Assembly (NCBI RefSeq): GCF_007293315.1
Contig: NZ_VLXZ01000002.1
Coordinates: 124,001 to 188,000 of the forward strand
Length of the DNA: 64,000 nt
Direction of reading: 5' to 3'
Source of the DNA: Alkalicoccobacillus porphyridii
GTDB lineage: Bacteria > Bacillota > Bacilli > Bacillales > Bacillaceae_D
Shown: positions 55,739 to 64,000 of the stretch, piece by piece
Numbering within the stretch: position 1 is the first letter of the stretch
Layout of the letters: every line of letters starts with the position of its first letter
The notes under the pieces: model-generated
What the model was told of the DNA's origin: nothing
Seen by the model: the letters and a program-made list of their open reading frames with translations, nothing else
Database searches by the model: none
Made by a program: the position numbers and the translations under genes

Positions 55739-56724
55739 ACTTCCACCTCGCAAGCCACAACTTGGTCAACATGCCAACAGGCAACCGTACCAGCAGGCGT
55801 AGCTATATAAGGTGGTTCTTCTATACATTTTTCAGTTGCAAATGAGCAACGAGGGGCAAACCTACAACCTGTAGGAACATTGTTCAGGCTTGGAATACTT
55901 CCTCGAATGGTTTTTAATGTAATTCCTCTTTCTCCATCCATTGAAGGAACAGACTCAAGCAACCCTTTAGTATACGGATGATGCGGCTGATCAAATAATT
56001 CGTCAGCCCGTCCTTCTTCCATTATTTTTCCTGCATACATAATAATAAGACGATCGGCCATTTCAGCCGCTACACCGATATCATGAGTAATTAACATAAT
56101 AGACATATTCCGTTCTTTGCGAAGACTCCGAAGCAACTCTAAAATCTGAGCCTCTATGGTTACGTCTAAAGCAGTAGTAGGCTCATCTGCAATTAATAAT
56201 TTTGGCTCGCATGCAAGAGCAATGGCAATCATCACTCGCTGTCTCATCCCTCCAGATAACTCATGAGGGTATTGCTTTAATCGAGTCTTAGGTTCTGAGA
56301 TGCCCACTTGATTTAACAAGGTTTCAGCTTTTATTAACGATTCTTTTTTTGACATCGAAAAGTGGAAATTGAGGGCTTCTGTAATTTGCCTGCCTATAGT
56401 AAAAACAGGATTTAATGCGGTTAACGGTTCTTGAAAGATCATCGCCATCTCTGAACCTCTTATTTTTCTCATTTCATCAAGGGTTTTAGTGGAGAGGTCC
56501 TCTCCCTTAAATTTAATTTCTCCATCGAGTAGCTGACCATTCTCAAATTCAATTAATCGCATAATACTCAAAGATGTGACACTTTTACCACTACCTGATT
56601 CGCCGACAATGCAAATAGTTTCTCCTTCATCGATATGAAAAGTCACACCATCGACTACTTTAGTCATTCCTTGCTTTCCACGATAAGCTGTAACCAAGTG
56701 ATCCACTTCTAAGATACGTGCCAA
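55735..56724 (-). CDS. Peptide ABC transporter ATPase, DppD-like
   Basis: The 329-aa ATPase has Walker [10 protein letters not shown], signature LSGGMRQRV and Walker [13 protein letters not shown]. The C-terminal [14 protein letters not shown] segment is present. It starts with TTG behind GGGGGAG. The gene follows the IclR-type regulator by 36 bp and overlaps the DppF-like gene by 4 nt. Confidence 0.92.
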   Translation of the reverse strand: MARILEVDHLVTAYRGKQGMTKVVDGVTFHIDEGETICIVGESGSGKSVTSLSIMRLIEFENGQLLDGEIKFKGEDLSTKTLDEMRKIRGSEMAMIFQEPLTALNPVFTIGRQITEALNFHFSMSKKESLIKAETLLNQVGISEPKTRLKQYPHELSGGMRQRVMIAIALACEPKLLIADEPTTALDVTIEAQILELLRSLRKERNMSIMLITHDIGVAAEMADRLIIMYAGKIMEEGRADELFDQPHHPYTKGLLESVPSMDGERGITLKTIRGSIPSLNNVPTGCRFAPRCSFATEKCIEEPPYIATPAGTVACWHVDQVVACEVEV

Positions 56725-56760
56725 TCTCCTCTCCCCCTCTCAAGAAAAATATTAACATCA

Positions 56761-57516
56761 TTATTCAAAGATCGTTTTTCTTGAACTTATCAGTGCTCGA
56801 ATCTCTTTCTGAAATGACATCAACATATCTACCTTTGATTTTGCAACTTCTTCTGTTAAACGATAAGTTGGACTCGCAATGCCTAATGATCCAATGATCT
56901 CAAAATTCGAGTTAAAAATAGGAACAGCTATCGCAGCTACATCATCAAAGGTCTCGCCACTTGTATAGGCATATCCTTGCTCTTGGATTTTCTCTAGTTC
57001 TTTCATAATTAGTTTTTCATCGTCAATTAAACGATCTTCAAGTGCTTTTTTTATAACACCTCTGCATGCTTTTTTTGGAGTATAGGCAAGAATTGATTTA
57101 TGAGTAGCACCAACACACAGAGGCGACCTTCTACCTTCTGATTCAGCAAAACGAACCGTTTTGCTGCCTTCTACAATTTTCAAGAATACGCCATGCTCTT
57201 TATCACGAACAGTAAAAACACTACTTTCTCCTGTTTCTTTTGAGATTGTGTGCATAATTGCATCTAGTTGTTTTGAAACCTGATATTTTTCATCAACTAA
57301 ATTACTTAGCTCTAGAATCTTTAAACCAATTTCGTATTTTTGAGAATCTTCGTTTCTCGAAAGATATCCCCTTTCTTCAAAAGTCTTCAATAGTCGATGA
57401 ACTACAGTATGATTTAAATCAAGTTCTCTAGCTAATTCCCTAAGTCCCCATGAAGGCGTTTCTGTTGAAAATTTCTCTAATATATCAAGCGCTTTATGAA
57501 CAGTCTTTGAACTCAA
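56761..57516 (-). CDS. IclR-family regulator of the peptide operon
   Basis: The 251-aa protein has an N-terminal winged helix (about 1-60; LRELARELDLNHTVVHRLLKTFEERGY) and a GAF-like effector domain (about 75-245; HGVFLKIVEGSKTVRF, GSLGIASPTYR). It begins with TTG after AGGGGG. As the first gene of the operon it probably controls it, and itself, through the palindrome at 57536-57554. The effector is unknown, probably a peptide or its breakdown product. Confidence 0.88.
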   Translation of the reverse strand: MSSKTVHKALDILEKFSTETPSWGLRELARELDLNHTVVHRLLKTFEERGYLSRNEDSQKYEIGLKILELSNLVDEKYQVSKQLDAIMHTISKETGESSVFTVRDKEHGVFLKIVEGSKTVRFAESEGRRSPLCVGATHKSILAYTPKKACRGVIKKALEDRLIDDEKLIMKELEKIQEQGYAYTSGETFDDVAAIAVPIFNSNFEIIGSLGIASPTYRLTEEVAKSKVDMLMSFQKEIRALISSRKTIFE

Positions 57517-57535
57517 TTAGTCCCCCTAACGAAAG

Positions 57536-57554
57536 TGGTTCTTTAATAGAACCA
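57536..57554. promoter_or_regulatory. Candidate IclR-type operator
   Basis: TGGTTCTTTAATAGAACCA is a perfect 19-bp palindrome (7-bp arms, 5-bp centre) located 20 bp before the regulator start. The size and symmetry fit an IclR-family site. Confidence 0.65.
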
Positions 57555-57991
57555 ATGTTCTGAATTTTATATTAATAGAATCAGATTACGAACTACGTCA
57601 TATTTTGTCAATCTTTTTTTAATCTATTAATTTTGTTATGCAAATGCAAAACCTCTAAATTAATTTTATTAAGATAATAAAATCAATCTTTCGCTTTTCA
57701 GTTCAAAAGAGAAAGGTTAATAAAATAAATAGGCTAATTAAGCTTAAAATTGGTAAATATAATTACATTGAGATTAAATAGCCTATCATAATAAAAAGCA
57801 ATAAGTTATTATATAAAACTCTATTAAAATAGTTTTTAATCTATATTATCTTGTTATATAATTTAACAGAATTTTATGATTATCATTTTGGGATCTTAAA
57901 AAAAGAGAGTAACATGTTGTAAAATGATAAATTCAAAGGAGAAATCGAGGTATTTCTAAGAAGGTTGATATAAAAAATCTTAACAACACAA
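57555..57991. other. AT-rich intergenic region
   Basis: About 440 bp without a gene on either strand, very AT-rich. Several AATTTTAT-like tracts occur. It likely holds the peptide-operon promoter and its leader. I see no coding or RNA feature. Confidence 0.5.
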
Positions 57992-58020
57992 AAAGCGTAG
58001 TTTTTAAATTACTACGCTTT
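57992..58020 (-). terminator. Terminator of the DUF4871-like lipoprotein gene
   Basis: AAAGCGTAGT and ACTACGCTTT form a perfect 10-bp stem. On the minus strand it is followed by TTTTTG. It lies 94 bp beyond the lipoprotein stop. Confidence 0.75.
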
Positions 58021-58113
58021 CATTACTCATGTTTGAGAGACATTCTAATTTCTGTGTGTATTAAGGTAATAACCAGTTACGATTAAACAGCAAGTAAATG
58101 ATGAGCCCCTCAA

Positions 58114-58938
58114 TTAGATTTCTTCAAGAATCAACTTGTAAATCTCTTCCCTACTCTCTCCATCTAAAATTCGAATCGTTATCTGGTCCAACTCCTCCAC
58201 CATACGTATAGGGTGAGTGGACCTGATTAAAAGATGACCTTCTTCATTTGTTGAGAATATGGTTTCATCTACAGCTATTTCATCTCCTTTTATTGTGTAG
58301 GAGTTGTTTCGATCAAAGATAACACGATCCGCTACTTCAATATTAAAACGCTGCTGCTCCGAGACATTGATTCCAACCACAATATCGACTTGTTCTTCAC
58401 TTTTGATAGCATTAGCCCAGTAATATCCTCCAGCATATTCATCTGAACCTGCAAACATCAATTGCTCCTCTTGCTCTGCCGCTTCACGCTCTTCATCAAA
58501 AGCTCCCTCTGGTAAAACCTCGACAATGATCTCGTCAAAAAACTCTCCTTCAATATAAGCTTGCACTTTCCATATTCCCTCTGTTGGAAACATGACTGAT
58601 GAAACCGCATGGGCCTCAATATCTCCATCAATCGGTGCAAGAGGTGTTTGGAATTGAACCAATGGCTCTACTTCTTCTTCTGTCTCACTATGTACAGCAC
58701 GAGCCTCCCATTCCTTACCACTTAGATCGTCACCCCAGAAATGCCACATCCATTTTTGCTCTTCCCCTGCAGCTACGTCGCCTCCAATGATGGCTAGCTT
58801 TTGGTCATTGCCAAACATTTCTCCATTCTCATGTGTGAAGCTTGGACTAATTTCTAGTTCTTCCGCTGTTACCTGATTTGAGCAACCAACCATACCTAGA
58901 CTTACAAGTAAGCCGAAACCTAATAATAGGTTCTTCAT
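58114..58938 (-). CDS. DUF4871-like lipoprotein
   Basis: A 274-aa lipoprotein (lipid Cys19, GMVGCSN) with two beta-rich parts. The first (about 40-150; WMWHFWGDDLSGKEWEA, GIWKVQAYIEGEFFDEI) resembles DUF4871 of B. subtilis YhfM and relatives. The second part (about 165-274) is unfamiliar. GTG, AAT, AGG precede ATG 58938; the ribosome site AAGGA is 10 nt away. Function unknown. Confidence 0.65.
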   Translation of the reverse strand: MKNLLLGFGLLVSLGMVGCSNQVTAEELEISPSFTHENGEMFGNDQKLAIIGGDVAAGEEQKWMWHFWGDDLSGKEWEARAVHSETEEEVEPLVQFQTPLAPIDGDIEAHAVSSVMFPTEGIWKVQAYIEGEFFDEIIVEVLPEGAFDEEREAAEQEEQLMFAGSDEYAGGYYWANAIKSEEQVDIVVGINVSEQQRFNIEVADRVIFDRNNSYTIKGDEIAVDETIFSTNEEGHLLIRSTHPIRMVEELDQITIRILDGESREEIYKLILEEI

Positions 58939-59060
58939 CCTATTCACATCCTTATCATTCTCTCCCTTATTAGTTCGGCATTTTATTATCTATTTCCTAC
59001 TATATTGGAAAATAATTTATATAACCCTTTAATTTTCAAAAGATCTACGTTACACTTAAT

Positions 59061-59080
59061 ATATAACTAAAAGGTTATAT
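59061..59080. promoter_or_regulatory. Candidate ArsR-type operator
   Basis: ATATAAC and GTTATAT form perfect 7-bp arms around TAAAAG, 20 bp before the ArsR-family start. A further half-site TATATAACC lies about 45 bp upstream. Confidence 0.6.
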
Positions 59081-59099
59081 GTAGGAGGACAATACGAGA

Positions 59100-59414
59100 A
59101 TGCCAAATCTTTACCGAGCTTTTGCGGATCCAACAAGACGAGAAATCATAGCGATGACCGCATATAAAGAATGTACTCAAACTGATCTTGTTGCTGCATT
59201 CTCTATATCTCAGCCAGCCATCAAAAAACACATTGATTTATTGATTAGCGAAGAATTACTGCTTGTAAGAAAGGAGGGAAAATTCCGTTATTATCGTTTA
59301 AACCAGGCTGTTTATTCGCTTGAGGTGCAAAAGGTGCAGCTGGAGCTCGAAACAATCTTTGATTATAAATTACAACGCCTAAAAGGATATCTCGAGGAGG
59401 AAAACAATGAATAG
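59100..59414 (+). CDS. ArsR-family regulator without metal-site cysteines
   Basis: The 104-aa protein is a single winged-helix domain (FADPTRREIIAMTAYKE; SISQPAIKKHIDLLISEEL; RYYRLNQAVY). It has only one Cys and lacks the CadC motifs, so it is not a typical metal sensor. It belongs to the group that precedes AHSA1/START genes. It overlaps the downstream gene by 8 nt, and the palindrome at 59061-59080 suggests autoregulation. AGGAGG precedes the ATG with 11-nt spacing. Confidence 0.85.
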   Translation: MPNLYRAFADPTRREIIAMTAYKECTQTDLVAAFSISQPAIKKHIDLLISEELLLVRKEGKFRYYRLNQAVYSLEVQKVQLELETIFDYKLQRLKGYLEEENNE

Positions 59415-60096
59415 ACATGTAAAAGCTAGCAAAGATATTTTCATTAAAGCAGACGCTTCACGCATCTGGCGTGCCCTTACGATTCCAGAGGAACGAAATC
59501 GCTGGGAAACGAGGGCCTGCACCATTGATTTGCGAATTGGTGGAGAACTTTATTTAGACTATGGCTGGAATGTCACGTACAAGGGCACATTCACTGAACT
59601 CATTGAAAATGAAAAAATAGTGTCTGTTGAGAATAAAGGACATTCAACCACCTGGCTCATAACTCCGGTAGAAGGTGGTTGCAACGTTAATATTGAGTAT
59701 ACGGGTGATTGGTTTGGTGATTTGGGTTTATCCCTAATGGAAAACATGCTCTTTGGTACCTATCAGTTCTTACTTAATTTTAAAAAAGTACTTGAAGAAA
59801 ACGTTGATATTCGCGACGCCTTTTGGAAAAGCTGGTTGGGCCTGATGAATCGTACAGAAAACCATCGTGTGAAGGTAGTAAAAACGATTCCTAACACTCC
59901 TGCTTATGGAGTGATTCAAAGCGGGGATTATATCCTCCAAGTGAATAATGAAAAAGTATCTAACTATGATGCAGCTGAGCTGGCCGTCTCTCATTTAGAG
60001 GTCGATCGTGACGTGACATTATTAGTGAAAAGAGAGAACCAAGAATTTGAGGTAACACTGCGCACCATTCCTTTTGGTACTGAATCTTCGGCCTAA
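59407..60096 (+). CDS. AHSA1/START-like domain fused to a PDZ domain
   Basis: Residues about 1-145 form an AHSA1/SRPBCC fold (IFIKADASRIWRALTIPEERNRWE; WLITPVEGGCNVNIEYTGDW). Residues about 155-229 read as a PDZ domain (VVKTIPNTPAYGVIQSGDYILQVNNEKV; DVTLLVKRENQEFEVTLR). PDZ domains bind C-terminal or internal peptides and are usual in proteases, not in START proteins, so the fusion is unusual. No signal peptide: cytoplasmic. Coupled to the ArsR gene. Confidence 0.8.
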   Translation: MNRHVKASKDIFIKADASRIWRALTIPEERNRWETRACTIDLRIGGELYLDYGWNVTYKGTFTELIENEKIVSVENKGHSTTWLITPVEGGCNVNIEYTGDWFGDLGLSLMENMLFGTYQFLLNFKKVLEENVDIRDAFWKSWLGLMNRTENHRVKVVKTIPNTPAYGVIQSGDYILQVNNEKVSNYDAAELAVSHLEVDRDVTLLVKRENQEFEVTLRTIPFGTESSA

Positions 60097-60106
60097 TCAT
60101 CTATAG

Positions 60107-60141
60107 AAAAAAGACTCATTAACATTGTTAACGAGTCTTTT
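60107..60141. terminator. Bidirectional terminator
   Basis: The stem AAAAAGACTC/GAGTCTTTTT continues into TTAAC/GTTAA around a 3-nt loop, with A and T runs on both sides. It separates the convergent START/PDZ and SDR genes. Confidence 0.9.
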
Positions 60142-60152
60142 TCCAATCATCC

Positions 60153-60890
60153 TTAGTTTTCATTAGCAGTAGGTCTTATAATCATTTCATTTACATCTAC
60201 ATCAGCAGGTTGTTCAATTGCAAACTGGATTGCTCGTGCAATCGCTTCTGAGGGAATGGCGTTTTTGCGATATTCCTTCATTACTTGACGCGCCCTCTCA
60301 TCTGAGATACTTTCCGCAAGCTCAGATTCCGTTACTCCAGGTGAGATGTTAGTTACTCGGATCTCCTTACCAACTTCCATTCGAAGTCCTTCAGAGATGG
60401 CGCGAACAGCAAATTTAGTTGCACAATATACGGCTGCTGTGGGTGAGACCTCATGACCACCAATGGAGGAAATATTAATGAAATGGCCACCTCCTTGTTC
60501 CTTCATAATGGGAAGACCTGCTGCGATTCCATGCAGGACGCCCCGTATATTTACGTCAATCATACGATTCCACTCATCCACTTTAAGAGCTTCAAGTTTT
60601 GATAAGGGCATAATCCCAGCATTATTTACAATGACATCAACCTTTCCAAATGTATCCATTGTATATTGGATGAGATCTATCATTTGGTTTTCATCGGTTA
60701 CATCAAGCTCACGGTAGTCAGCACGTCCCCCTTCTGAACGAATGGATGAGGTAATGTTCCTTAAATTCGCTATTCGCCTTGCACCTAGAACTACTTGCGC
60801 TCCCCTACTAGCAAGCAGCCGTGCTGTCGCTTCGCCAATTCCACTACTTGCACCCGTAATGACAACAACTTTTCCTTCAATACTAGACAT
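60153..60890 (-). CDS. Short-chain dehydrogenase/reductase
   Basis: The 245-aa SDR has the cofactor loop TGASSGIGEAT, the NNAG motif (IVNNAGIM) and the catalytic YCATK. NADP use is suggested by the Arg pair after strand 2 (GARR). GGAGG precedes the ATG. The 26-bp gap to the upstream Atu4866-like gene suggests one operon. Such clusters with an AraC regulator respond to oxidants or aldehydes in some bacteria; the substrate here is unknown. Confidence 0.9.
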   Translation of the reverse strand: MSSIEGKVVVITGASSGIGEATARLLASRGAQVVLGARRIANLRNITSSIRSEGGRADYRELDVTDENQMIDLIQYTMDTFGKVDVIVNNAGIMPLSKLEALKVDEWNRMIDVNIRGVLHGIAAGLPIMKEQGGGHFINISSIGGHEVSPTAAVYCATKFAVRAISEGLRMEVGKEIRVTNISPGVTESELAESISDERARQVMKEYRKNAIPSEAIARAIQFAIEQPADVDVNEMIIRPTANEN

Positions 60891-60916
60891 AACAGCCTCC
60901 TCCTATTTTGTTGATT

Positions 60917-61180
60917 TTAAGCGTCCTTCGATTCACGATAAAGAATCATGCCTGCATGATACAAAACACCCTCTTGGAAGTACCCATCTGCTGTAAATCC
61001 AGTGTCATCTAAGTAATCAATATGATTGCCTGTAATGGTATACTTACCTTGATAGGCACTTTTTCTTTTTCCTCGCGCCTCATCATACCGTCCATCAGGT
61101 AGAAGCTCGTGTCGTATATAGCCGTCACTCGTCACCCACATACCGACATATGAATGTGATTTTTTGTTTAGTTCATGCAC
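60917..61180 (-). CDS. Atu4866-family small protein
   Basis: An 87-aa protein (YVGMWVTSDGYIRHELLPDG; GHFQ-like DGYFQEGVLYHAGMILYR end) matching the Atu4866 family, a compact beta fold of unknown function often next to SDR genes. GTG 61180 is 9 nt after GAGGTG; the frame stays open to GTG 61192, which overlaps the ribosome site. Divergent from the AraC gene. Confidence 0.78.
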   Translation of the reverse strand: MHELNKKSHSYVGMWVTSDGYIRHELLPDGRYDEARGKRKSAYQGKYTITGNHIDYLDDTGFTADGYFQEGVLYHAGMILYRESKDA

Positions 61181-61303
61181 TATTTTAATCACCTCTTTTT
61201 TTCATAGTATGCGATAGATCCTGTCTTCTCAGGTAGCCAATTAACAGCCGATCATTGCCTAATCCTCCAGACTGATTTAATGCATAACAAAGGAGTTGAC
61301 TTT

Positions 61304-62218
61304 ATGAGTGAGGAAATTGCAAATAATCTATTTAAAGAGCAACAAACAGAATTAACACAAACCATTCAGCGTTACTGTGTGATGGATGGCGTTTTTTCAA
61401 CCGAGATTCCTCGCTTACGTTTCATTCGTGCCTCAGAGACATCTGAACCTATCCATCAGATACATGAACCCGCAATATGTATTATTGCTCAAGGATCAAA
61501 GGTCGTGACCCTAGCAGACCGCATTTATCAATACGACCCTGCCCATTACCTTGTAGTGTCAGTAGATTTGCCATTATCCGGTGAAGTCATTGAGGCGTCT
61601 GGGGACGTTCCCTATCTGTGTCTTCGTTTAGATTTTGATCCGAAGCAAATCTTTGACTTACTCACCAAGGCTGAACAACTCCACAGAAAAACGGAGGACT
61701 CCCAGCGTGGTTTATACATCAGCAATATGCATTCCTCTTTACTTGATGCCGTGTTAAGACTGGTTCGTCTCCTAGATACTCCAGAGGACATACCTATTCT
61801 CTCCTCATCTATCATTCAGGAAATTCTTTATCGAGTCTTGCAAAATGAACAGGGAGACGCTTTAAAACAAATCGCCATCACTGGAAGCCACACAGAGCGT
61901 GTAGCTACTGTAATCCACCAAATTAAACAAGACTTCGCTCAGCCCTTACGTATAAAAAAACTAGCATCAACCGCTAGCATGAGTGAGTCCTCACTACATC
62001 ATCATTTTAAGCAAGTGACAGGTTCAAGCCCGCTACAATTTCAAAAACAAATACGGCTTCAAGAGGCAAGAAGACTTATGCTTTCTGAAGCTATTGATGC
62101 TGCAAGCGCCAGCTTCCAAGTAGGCTATGAAAGCCCCTCTCAATTCAGTCGTGAGTATTCTCGTATGTTTGGTATGTCTCCTATAAGAGATATCAAAAGA
62201 ATAAAGAAATTACATTAA
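61304..62218 (+). CDS. AraC-family regulator
   Basis: The 304-aa protein has an AraC N-terminal cupin-like domain (about 25-185; HEPAICIIAQGSKVVTLADR) and two C-terminal helix-turn-helix units (about 205-300; RIKKLASTASMSESSLHHHFKQVTG, DAASASFQVGYESPSQFSREYSRMFG). ATG 61304 is 8 nt after AGGAG. It is divergent from the Atu4866/SDR pair and is likely to activate it. Confidence 0.9.
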   Translation: MSEEIANNLFKEQQTELTQTIQRYCVMDGVFSTEIPRLRFIRASETSEPIHQIHEPAICIIAQGSKVVTLADRIYQYDPAHYLVVSVDLPLSGEVIEASGDVPYLCLRLDFDPKQIFDLLTKAEQLHRKTEDSQRGLYISNMHSSLLDAVLRLVRLLDTPEDIPILSSSIIQEILYRVLQNEQGDALKQIAITGSHTERVATVIHQIKQDFAQPLRIKKLASTASMSESSLHHHFKQVTGSSPLQFQKQIRLQEARRLMLSEAIDAASASFQVGYESPSQFSREYSRMFGMSPIRDIKRIKKLH

Positions 62219-62223
62219 AAAAA

Positions 62224-62253
62224 AGCAGTGCCCCTCAATAAAGGTTCACTGCT
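62224..62253 (-). terminator. Terminator of the pectate lyase gene
   Basis: AGCAGTG and CACTGCT arms with an inner CCT/AGG pairing, followed on the minus strand by eight T. The AraC gene ends just on the other side. Confidence 0.8.
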
Positions 62254-62259
62254 CTTATA

Positions 62260-64000
62260 TTACTTATCTTTATCCTTATGACCTGGTGGAATCACAGGCG
62301 GTCCCAGCGGAGTGACCGGTCGTTTGGGAAGAGGGGGATTCTTAGAAATTCTTGTAGGTGGTAAAGCTCCTACATAGCTTCCATTCTCTCCTGCCGTTAT
62401 TAAGGAGCTGCTTCCGGATAGTCGCATATAATTACCCCAGAGAAGAGCTCCATCCTTATCTCTTTCATATGAATCAGGCATCGTCGTGCTCTCAAAATGA
62501 GATTCGTCAATGATGATCCCTTCACTATTCATCGTTTGTGTGCCATCAAAGAAAAAGTTGGTCTCATCTACTACTCCGGAAACAAAATCACCAAGTGCAT
62601 GTTCTGGATCTGTATGAAAGGAGATGTTGTTTTTAAATACGCCCTGATCTTCGGACTCAAAGTACGGATTGATTCTAAAGATATAATTGTATCGCTTGTT
62701 ATCAACGGATGTATTGTTCTTCATGACGATTCGGCCTGGGTTGAAATTGTCAGTGAACCCATCCATATTGTTATCAAAAGCCAAGTTATTTTTAAGTGAA
62801 TGGGCGACAGGAAGTCCTTCCCCGCCAACCTTAAAGCCACTACCAGATGTACCCTCTTCGTTATATCCATCACTAAGCTTGCCATTTGAATAAGAGATAT
62901 TACCATTTAAAGTGACTGGCATGTTGGCACCCTCGTTTGTGCGGTTATATAAATCCCAGCCATCATCGATATTATTACGCGCAATATTTCCTTGGAAGAC
63001 GTTTCCTTCCCCTACGCCAAGCTTGGCCGCAAATCCATCGGCATTAATATCTGAAGGGTCGCGATTATCATGGGCTTCACTATTAATTATGAGATTATGC
63101 TTTGGCCATTTGTCCGGGTCTGTCCCACTTCCTGATATCTGAAAACCCGTGTTCTGATTATAACTGAAGGTCATTAGCTCAATGAGGTTATTGCTTCCGT
63201 TTACTCTCATCCCATTCCCCGTTGATTGGGTCAGCTCAAATCCAGCGATGTGCCAATAATCTGCATTTAAGCTAATGAGATTTCCCTCTTGATAATTTCC
63301 ATCAAACACAACGGTTTCCCCTTTATAAGGAACTAACGACTTTAGCTTTCCTTTTTCGCCGCTATAAGGCTGGCTAATTGTGATTGCCTTCGAATATATT
63401 CCTTCGCGCATGAAAATAGATTCGCCTGGCTTCACATACTTAATCGCTGTTTCCAAATCTAGTGGATCATTCTTTTTTCCGCTTGCTTCCTTTGAACCAT
63501 TAGGAGCGACAAATAGCCCCGGTCCACCTTTGAATACTCGTTTCGTTACAGTTAGATCCTTTTTAATTGCTTCATCTGAAGGAGCTCCGCTTGGCCTATA
63601 GTTTAATTCAAATAAGGTCTTTTCATTATGTAGCTTTGATGAATAAACAAACACCTCGTTTGCCTGAACTTCCTCATTTGTTACAACCTCTTCTCCGTCC
63701 TTCCACAGCGTCAACGTCCCCTCATAGTTAGCTAACGTTTTGAACTCATAGGTATCCGAGCCAGTCTCCTGTGCTGACACGATATGAACCTCGGCATCCG
63801 GCTCAGCCACTGGCTGTTCAGGTGTTGGTATTGTGTTTGCTTCACTAATAGAAAGGCTTGCATTGCTTACCGTCATTTCCGCGTTTCTAGCCGCATAAAA
63901 TCCGACCTGCATCGCCTCAGGGTCCATCACCTGTACTAGGTCCGCTCCTGCGATACGTTGCTCAAAGACAGGTTCGTCCTCTACATGGGTAAATGTTGCT
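62260..64000 (-). CDS. Pectate lyase, family-9-like right-handed beta helix, 5' end outside window
   Basis: At least 580 residues run from the right edge to the stop at 62260. The first 70 or so residues look like an accessory beta domain, and the frame is open past the edge (ATFTHVEDEPVFEQRIAG). A short FN3-like stretch and a spacer follow. From about VFKGGPGLFVAPNGSKEAS the sequence is a right-handed beta helix. DGFAAKLGVGEGNVFQGN and DDGWDLYNR are the calcium and catalytic-Lys region of family-9 pectate lyases. The tail is Pro- and Lys-rich (IPPGHKDKDK). It should be an exported pectin-degrading enzyme. Confidence 0.85.
   Translation of the reverse strand, partial: ATFTHVEDEPVFEQRIAGADLVQVMDPEAMQVGFYAARNAEMTVSNASLSISEANTIPTPEQPVAEPDAEVHIVSAQETGSDTYEFKTLANYEGTLTLWKDGEEVVTNEEVQANEVFVYSSKLHNEKTLFELNYRPSGAPSDEAIKKDLTVTKRVFKGGPGLFVAPNGSKEASGKKNDPLDLETAIKYVKPGESIFMREGIYSKAITISQPYSGEKGKLKSLVPYKGETVVFDGNYQEGNLISLNADYWHIAGFELTQSTGNGMRVNGSNNLIELMTFSYNQNTGFQISGSGTDPDKWPKHNLIINSEAHDNRDPSDINADGFAAKLGVGEGNVFQGNIARNNIDDGWDLYNRTNEGANMPVTLNGNISYSNGKLSDGYNEEGTSGSGFKVGGEGLPVAHSLKNNLAFDNNMDGFTDNFNPGRIVMKNNTSVDNKRYNYIFRINPYFESEDQGVFKNNISFHTDPEHALGDFVSGVVDETNFFFDGTQTMNSEGIIIDESHFESTTMPDSYERDKDGALLWGNYMRLSGSSSLITAGENGSYVGALPPTRISKNPPLPKRPVTPLGPPVIPPGHKDKDK

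Overview
The window looks like chromosome from a spore-former-type Bacillota, most likely Bacillaceae. The supporting signs are strong AGGAGG-type ribosome sites, frequent TTG/GTG starts, an S-box (SAM) riboswitch ahead of a YxjG-type methionine synthase, BdbC/BdbD and YpmR/YpmS homologues, and Glu/Asp-rich lipoproteins. The acidic exported proteins and the pectate lyase would suit an alkaliphile or soil saprophyte; that is inference.

Layout. 1-3005: envelope and small membrane genes. 3245-5826: a cre-preceded oxidoreductase, then the S-box and a MetE-like gene. 5853-7083: a 1.2-kb phased repeat array. 7094-8197: bdbD-bdbC thiol-oxidase pair. 8308-8590: a second phased array. 8631-11254: cadC-cadA metal resistance with promoter and two operators. 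11327-15557: PaiB-like protein, MccF-like peptidase, and a PepSY/cytochrome c/YtkA-type operon. 15747-15942: a third array.

16004-33957 is a defence or conflict island: two Fic proteins, a HipA-like kinase with a HipS-like/HIRAN partner, a possible nuclease, a YgjP-type metallopeptidase, and one long minus-strand operon. That operon runs from a 1504-aa multidomain protein through a 56-aa protein, a DndD/Rad50-like ATPase and a 149-aa protein into hsdM-hsdS-hsdR. The first four genes are tightly overlapped, and I cannot assign them to any named defence system. They are my best candidate for a new system.

34231-45916 is metabolic and regulatory: DUF4352 lipoprotein, WYL regulator and VOC protein; a PucR-type regulator with aldehyde dehydrogenase, 3-hydroxyisobutyrate-dehydrogenase-like enzyme and a two-part membrane protein; a fourth array; then an aldo/keto reductase, a Tat-exported nitroreductase-like protein and an autoregulated TetR. 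46112-48893 has ypmR-ypmS and an orphan pdhA. 49054-57554 is a peptide uptake and hydrolysis operon (IclR, two ABC ATPases, M19 dipeptidase, binding protein, two permeases, alpha/beta hydrolase). 58114-62253 has a lipoprotein, an ArsR plus START/PDZ fusion pair, and an SDR/Atu4866/AraC cluster. The window ends inside a family-9-like pectate lyase.

Two observations stand out besides the operon. Four intergenic arrays have periods of 20.0 or 20.67 bp held without indels, close to two helical turns. Three genes between 38 and 44 kb appear to start at ATT, ATC or CTG codons behind strong ribosome sites.
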